From Raphanus sativus (taxonomy: Eukaryota > Streptophyta > Magnoliopsida > Brassicales > Brassicaceae), in assembly GCF_000801105.2 (NCBI RefSeq), contig NC_079516.1, positions 23,101,043 to 23,165,042 on the forward strand: a stretch of DNA of 64,000 nucleotides, given 5' to 3'. Position numbers and translations under genes: made by a program. Below are positions 60,595 to 64,000 of the stretch, piece by piece. The notes under the pieces were generated by a model. It did not search any database, was not told the DNA's origin, and saw nothing but the letters and a program-made list of their open reading frames with translations. The first letter of the stretch is position 1; every line of letters starts with the position of its first letter.

Positions 60595-62289
60595 TTTACA
60601 AAAATACGATACTAACTACAGAAAAGAACAAACTTGAGTATAAAGAATAATGAGTTGACAACAGTGAGTTAACAAAGAATAATGGGTTTTTAATCAAAAA
60701 GAAAAGAGAATAATGAGTTAACAACAAATCATATACTAGCACGAAACACACCAATCCCATTATATTTTAAATGAGAGGTCATTTGAATGAATTTTGTTTA
60801 GTCATTCAAAGAATTATTATCAAAGAAGTTTTAAAGAATTATTATAATTTGATTAGATTTTATATATGTGTTACTCGCGGGTTTGCAGTAAAAATTTAGT
60901 TTAATTTTGTAATACTTAAATATATGTATAACTGGTTTATGTTTTTTTTAAATGATATTTTTATGTTCATCTATAAATTTTTACCTTTTAAAACAGTTAC
61001 TTATTACCTATTTATTTGTTTATATTTATAAATTATGTTGAGAAGTTTATTTATCTTGTTTATAAAAAAATAATTTATATTTTAGATATTATTTAGATAT
61101 TTGATACATGTAATTTTTTAATAAACTGTAATGTTTTATTATAAATTTTATTTTAGTGACATAAACGATTAAGCTATTTGCATGGTATTTAAAATTCAGA
61201 TTTTTTTACAATAAATGTGTTATTGTTATATATATATCTATCTTAGTAAATAGTCAGAGCAGACATATCTTCGGAACTCAATCTCAACTACCATTTAATC
61301 TTTATAAATGGGTGTTTCCAAAAAATAATAATCTTAGTAAATAAATATCATCTATTCTATTAAAAATGAATCATTATAAAAAATTATTCTTACAATTACA
61401 TGAAATATTGCTTTTGTGCAATTAGATCTACATCTAACTATATAATAGAATAACTGTATCTAAAGATTATTAAAGGGGCGGGGGAGGCAATTACTCATTC
61501 CGAAAAGAGGCGGTTAAATTACTATTTGCAAGGAAGTGGTTTGTTTTCTGTTAACTTGGACAACATAATACAAAGTACAAATATAAGAAATCACATTGAT
61601 CCTCAAATTGTGCGTGATAATTTGAAAATAATTTAAATAGTTAGAATAAATATTTTTGATTTTTGTTTAATATTTTTTTTACTTTAAAATGTTTTGTTCT
61701 ATATTAGTATGAATCATTATTTTATTGATTGTTATTCTTTATTCAGTTTTATCCTCATTATAATTTATTAACTAATCTTTTCAGTATTAATAAGATTTTT
61801 TATTTGAAGTTTTATTCTGTTTTTATTTTAATGGTGTAGAATTTAAATACAAAGACCCTTTAAAAAGAATTGTGTGATTCATGTTGTTCGATAATTTGTT
61901 TGAATGAATCTATATGTCAGCATCCTCTTGACTCTTGAGGTTGTCATGCTTGTTGCGCTACAATAATCTGCGTCTAACAACTGTTACGTTTTGATTCAAT
62001 GTGTTAATTGTTTTGGCTGAAGTTTTCGAATTATCGATATGCTCTGGGCTCAAAAAAAAAAAAATTAAAAGTTCAAAAGAAAAGTTTTCAAATTAGTTTT
62101 TTCGTGGTTATATACATGCATGGCAGCATGGTTGCTTTTTTTTAGGCACCTGGTGGATTACCTGAAATTGGTGCGACACTTATGATGACGGCGATAATTG
62201 TTGAAGTTACATTTTGAGAATGGGCTTTATGATTTCTAATTTTCTATAATTCTATTGTACGTAATTTGAATTTATCTAACAACTACATT
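60595..62289. other. AT-rich intergenic DNA, no feature supported
   Basis: No ORF with recognisable similarity, no terminal repeats seen. Confidence 0.5.
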
Positions 62290-62950
62290 ATGACCCGCTC
62301 TTTAAGGGGCGAATATATTTTTTGTTTTAATTTAATTCTAATATTTGTGTTTTTTATTATATTTATATTTTCTTTGTAATCATATTTGTGTATAAATCTT
62401 AATCAAAATATATTTATTAAATAATCGAAATTTAAAAATTGATCCGGTATATGCTCGGTTAGGGGTAGGTTGTCGGTCGAACCCGCCAACCCGCAGGTTT
62501 CAATTTTGTTTTGGTCAAAAAATACGACCGACAAAACCCGCAAACAAATAATTCGCCCCATTTAATTTTGCGGTTATCCGCGGGTTATAGTTTTTTTAAA
62601 TAATTATTAATATAATTATTATAAAAATATAAAAATATATTTATAATAAAAAATACATTTTTAAAATTTAAAACTGTTTTTAGATTACCATATTTTAAAA
62701 AAAGTGTTTACTTTTCTTTTAATTTTTATTTTTTAAAATAGTTTCCAGGTCGGCAGGTACCCGCAATCCAAAATCTACCAATCCGCACCCACCCCAAATA
62801 AAATACTCATAACCCGCAATTTTTTCAAATAGTTGAACCAAATTTATGATCAACCCTTAAAATGACAGATATATTTTTTGTTTTATATTTTTTAAGAAAT
62901 ATTTTTTTTTTATAAAATCCAGGTTGTAACCAATTATATCTCTAAATATT
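62290..62950 (+). repeat. Dispersed about 650-bp repeat, copy 2
   Basis: Same-orientation counterpart of 47385-48150: TTTGTGTATAAATCTTAATC, AAAATTGATCCGGTA, GTCGGTCGAACCCGCCAA and a CAACCCTTAAAATGACAG tail. It starts near CCCGCTCTTTAAGGGGCG, a small GC palindrome missing or decayed in the other copy. Confidence 0.65.
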
Positions 62951-64000
62951 TAATTTTTTCTCTAGGATATATTTAATTTTTATCTCACATCTCTAAACCT
63001 ATAAATATAGCTGCAAAAATATACAAAATTCAAAATTGAGATTAGTATGATAAAGAGTTCGATATAGATAGGCCTTTAAAATAAAAATATAAATTCCATG
63101 ATACAGAATTCGATATACAAAAAATATGACATTCCTAAAAAATAGAAATTTATCATTATATAACTTCTTTGTTGTTGTTACAGTTATATTTCGGCATATA
63201 AATTAACAGTTATATATAGGTTCTATGTATTTTTTAAATTGGACTCAACTATTATCAAATTGGTCATACTACTAAATTAATAGAACCGAATAAGTATACA
63301 AATATATAAATAAATATAAGTATACTTATAATAATATTAATATCGAAATTAAAATAACAAAAAAAATTATATTAGTTATTTGGTATTCATGATTAAAATG
63401 GATGTTTTGAACATAAACTATCCAAAAGCTACAATTTTTCAATGCTCCCCTACAGAACTATAGTTCAAACCTTCACCTTTTGTATTTAGTGACTGCAATG
63501 TGATATAGATTAACAACCATACCTGAAGAACCTATCAATAGATACCAAATACCTTTTCTAAGAAACATTAAAGCCTTTTCTTTAGAAACGAAACAATAAA
63601 GCTAACAAAGTAATACGGTGAAGTATGAAAAGGTCGACACTTGAACTATGAAAAGTACTGTATTTTGATGAATGTTGGACTTTAATATTATTCTGACATA
63701 TCAAAAGCACTATATGGAAGAGAAGAATCGGTAAAGTATTTAAATACCGAATTGGAAAGAAGGAAACGACAACGAATCAATTCGAGCAGAGATGACGTTT
63801 TTTCGAGATTGAATTCTGGAAATCAGACTGTGAAATACCCGTAGATCAATTTGTTGTTGTCGGCAATGAAGAAGTCGAATATTTTTTTCTCAGAAAATTC
63901 TCCTCGTTAGATGACAATTAGTTTCAAAATATAGATGAGGAGAAAGATTGTGCTATTAGATAAGAGAGTAATGGGGCCACAACTTTTATGAATAGGACAA
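62951..64000. other. AT-rich intergenic DNA to the window end, no feature supported
   Basis: No credible ORF or repeat boundary was seen on either strand. Confidence 0.5.

Overview
The window is plant nuclear DNA from a Brassicaceae species, most likely a Brassica A- or C-type genome. The genes are intron-rich with GT-AG junctions, intergenic DNA is AT-rich, and the transposon families are typical of crucifers (CTAG-ended Helitrons, ULP-carrying MULEs, TRIMs, L1 LINEs). The host genes match, from memory of Arabidopsis, a collinear block At2g20340-At2g20330-At2g20320-At2g20310-At2g20300. The species and the synteny are inferred from protein similarity; no search was run.

Layout, left to right. 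At 1-376 is the 3' part of a STIG1-like cysteine-rich gene with an apparent 1-nt frameshift. At 806-3478 (minus) is aromatic aldehyde synthase copy 1. From 3.6 to 10.1 kb lie stacked Helitrons, nested TIR elements and a 1-kb foldback. From about 10.1 to 19.2 kb sits a large Mutator-like element with two convergent genes, a DUF1985/ULP-like protease gene (plus) and a MURA-type transposase (minus). A second, intact paralogue of the decarboxylase/aldehyde synthase gene follows at 20110-23515 (minus). From 23.7 to 37.9 kb is a transposon graveyard in which several insertions can be dated relative to one another, because target-site duplications or empty sites are visible. From 38.1 to 57.1 kb is the gene-rich part: a WDR70-type WD40 protein (plus), a DENN-domain protein (minus), RIN13 (plus) and the receptor-like kinase ALE2 (plus). 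From 57.1 to 64 kb there is mostly repeat DNA, including a Helitron built from five tandem 365-bp 5' units.

The most biologically interesting observation is the pair of paralogous PLP enzymes. They share the same 12-coding-exon structure and the same start codon split by an intron (AT|G). They differ by one base at residue 339, the catalytic-loop position that separates aldehyde synthases (Phe, copy 1) from true decarboxylases (Tyr, copy 2). This predicts that one copy makes aromatic aldehydes and the other aromatic amines. Their separation by about 17 kb of mobile DNA suggests an old tandem pair pushed apart by transposons.

The WD40, DENN, RIN13, ALE2 and both PLP-enzyme genes give consistent open frames through every intron I reconstructed by eye. 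The two genes inside the Mutator-like element do not: both show frame conflicts suggesting decay or assembly errors.
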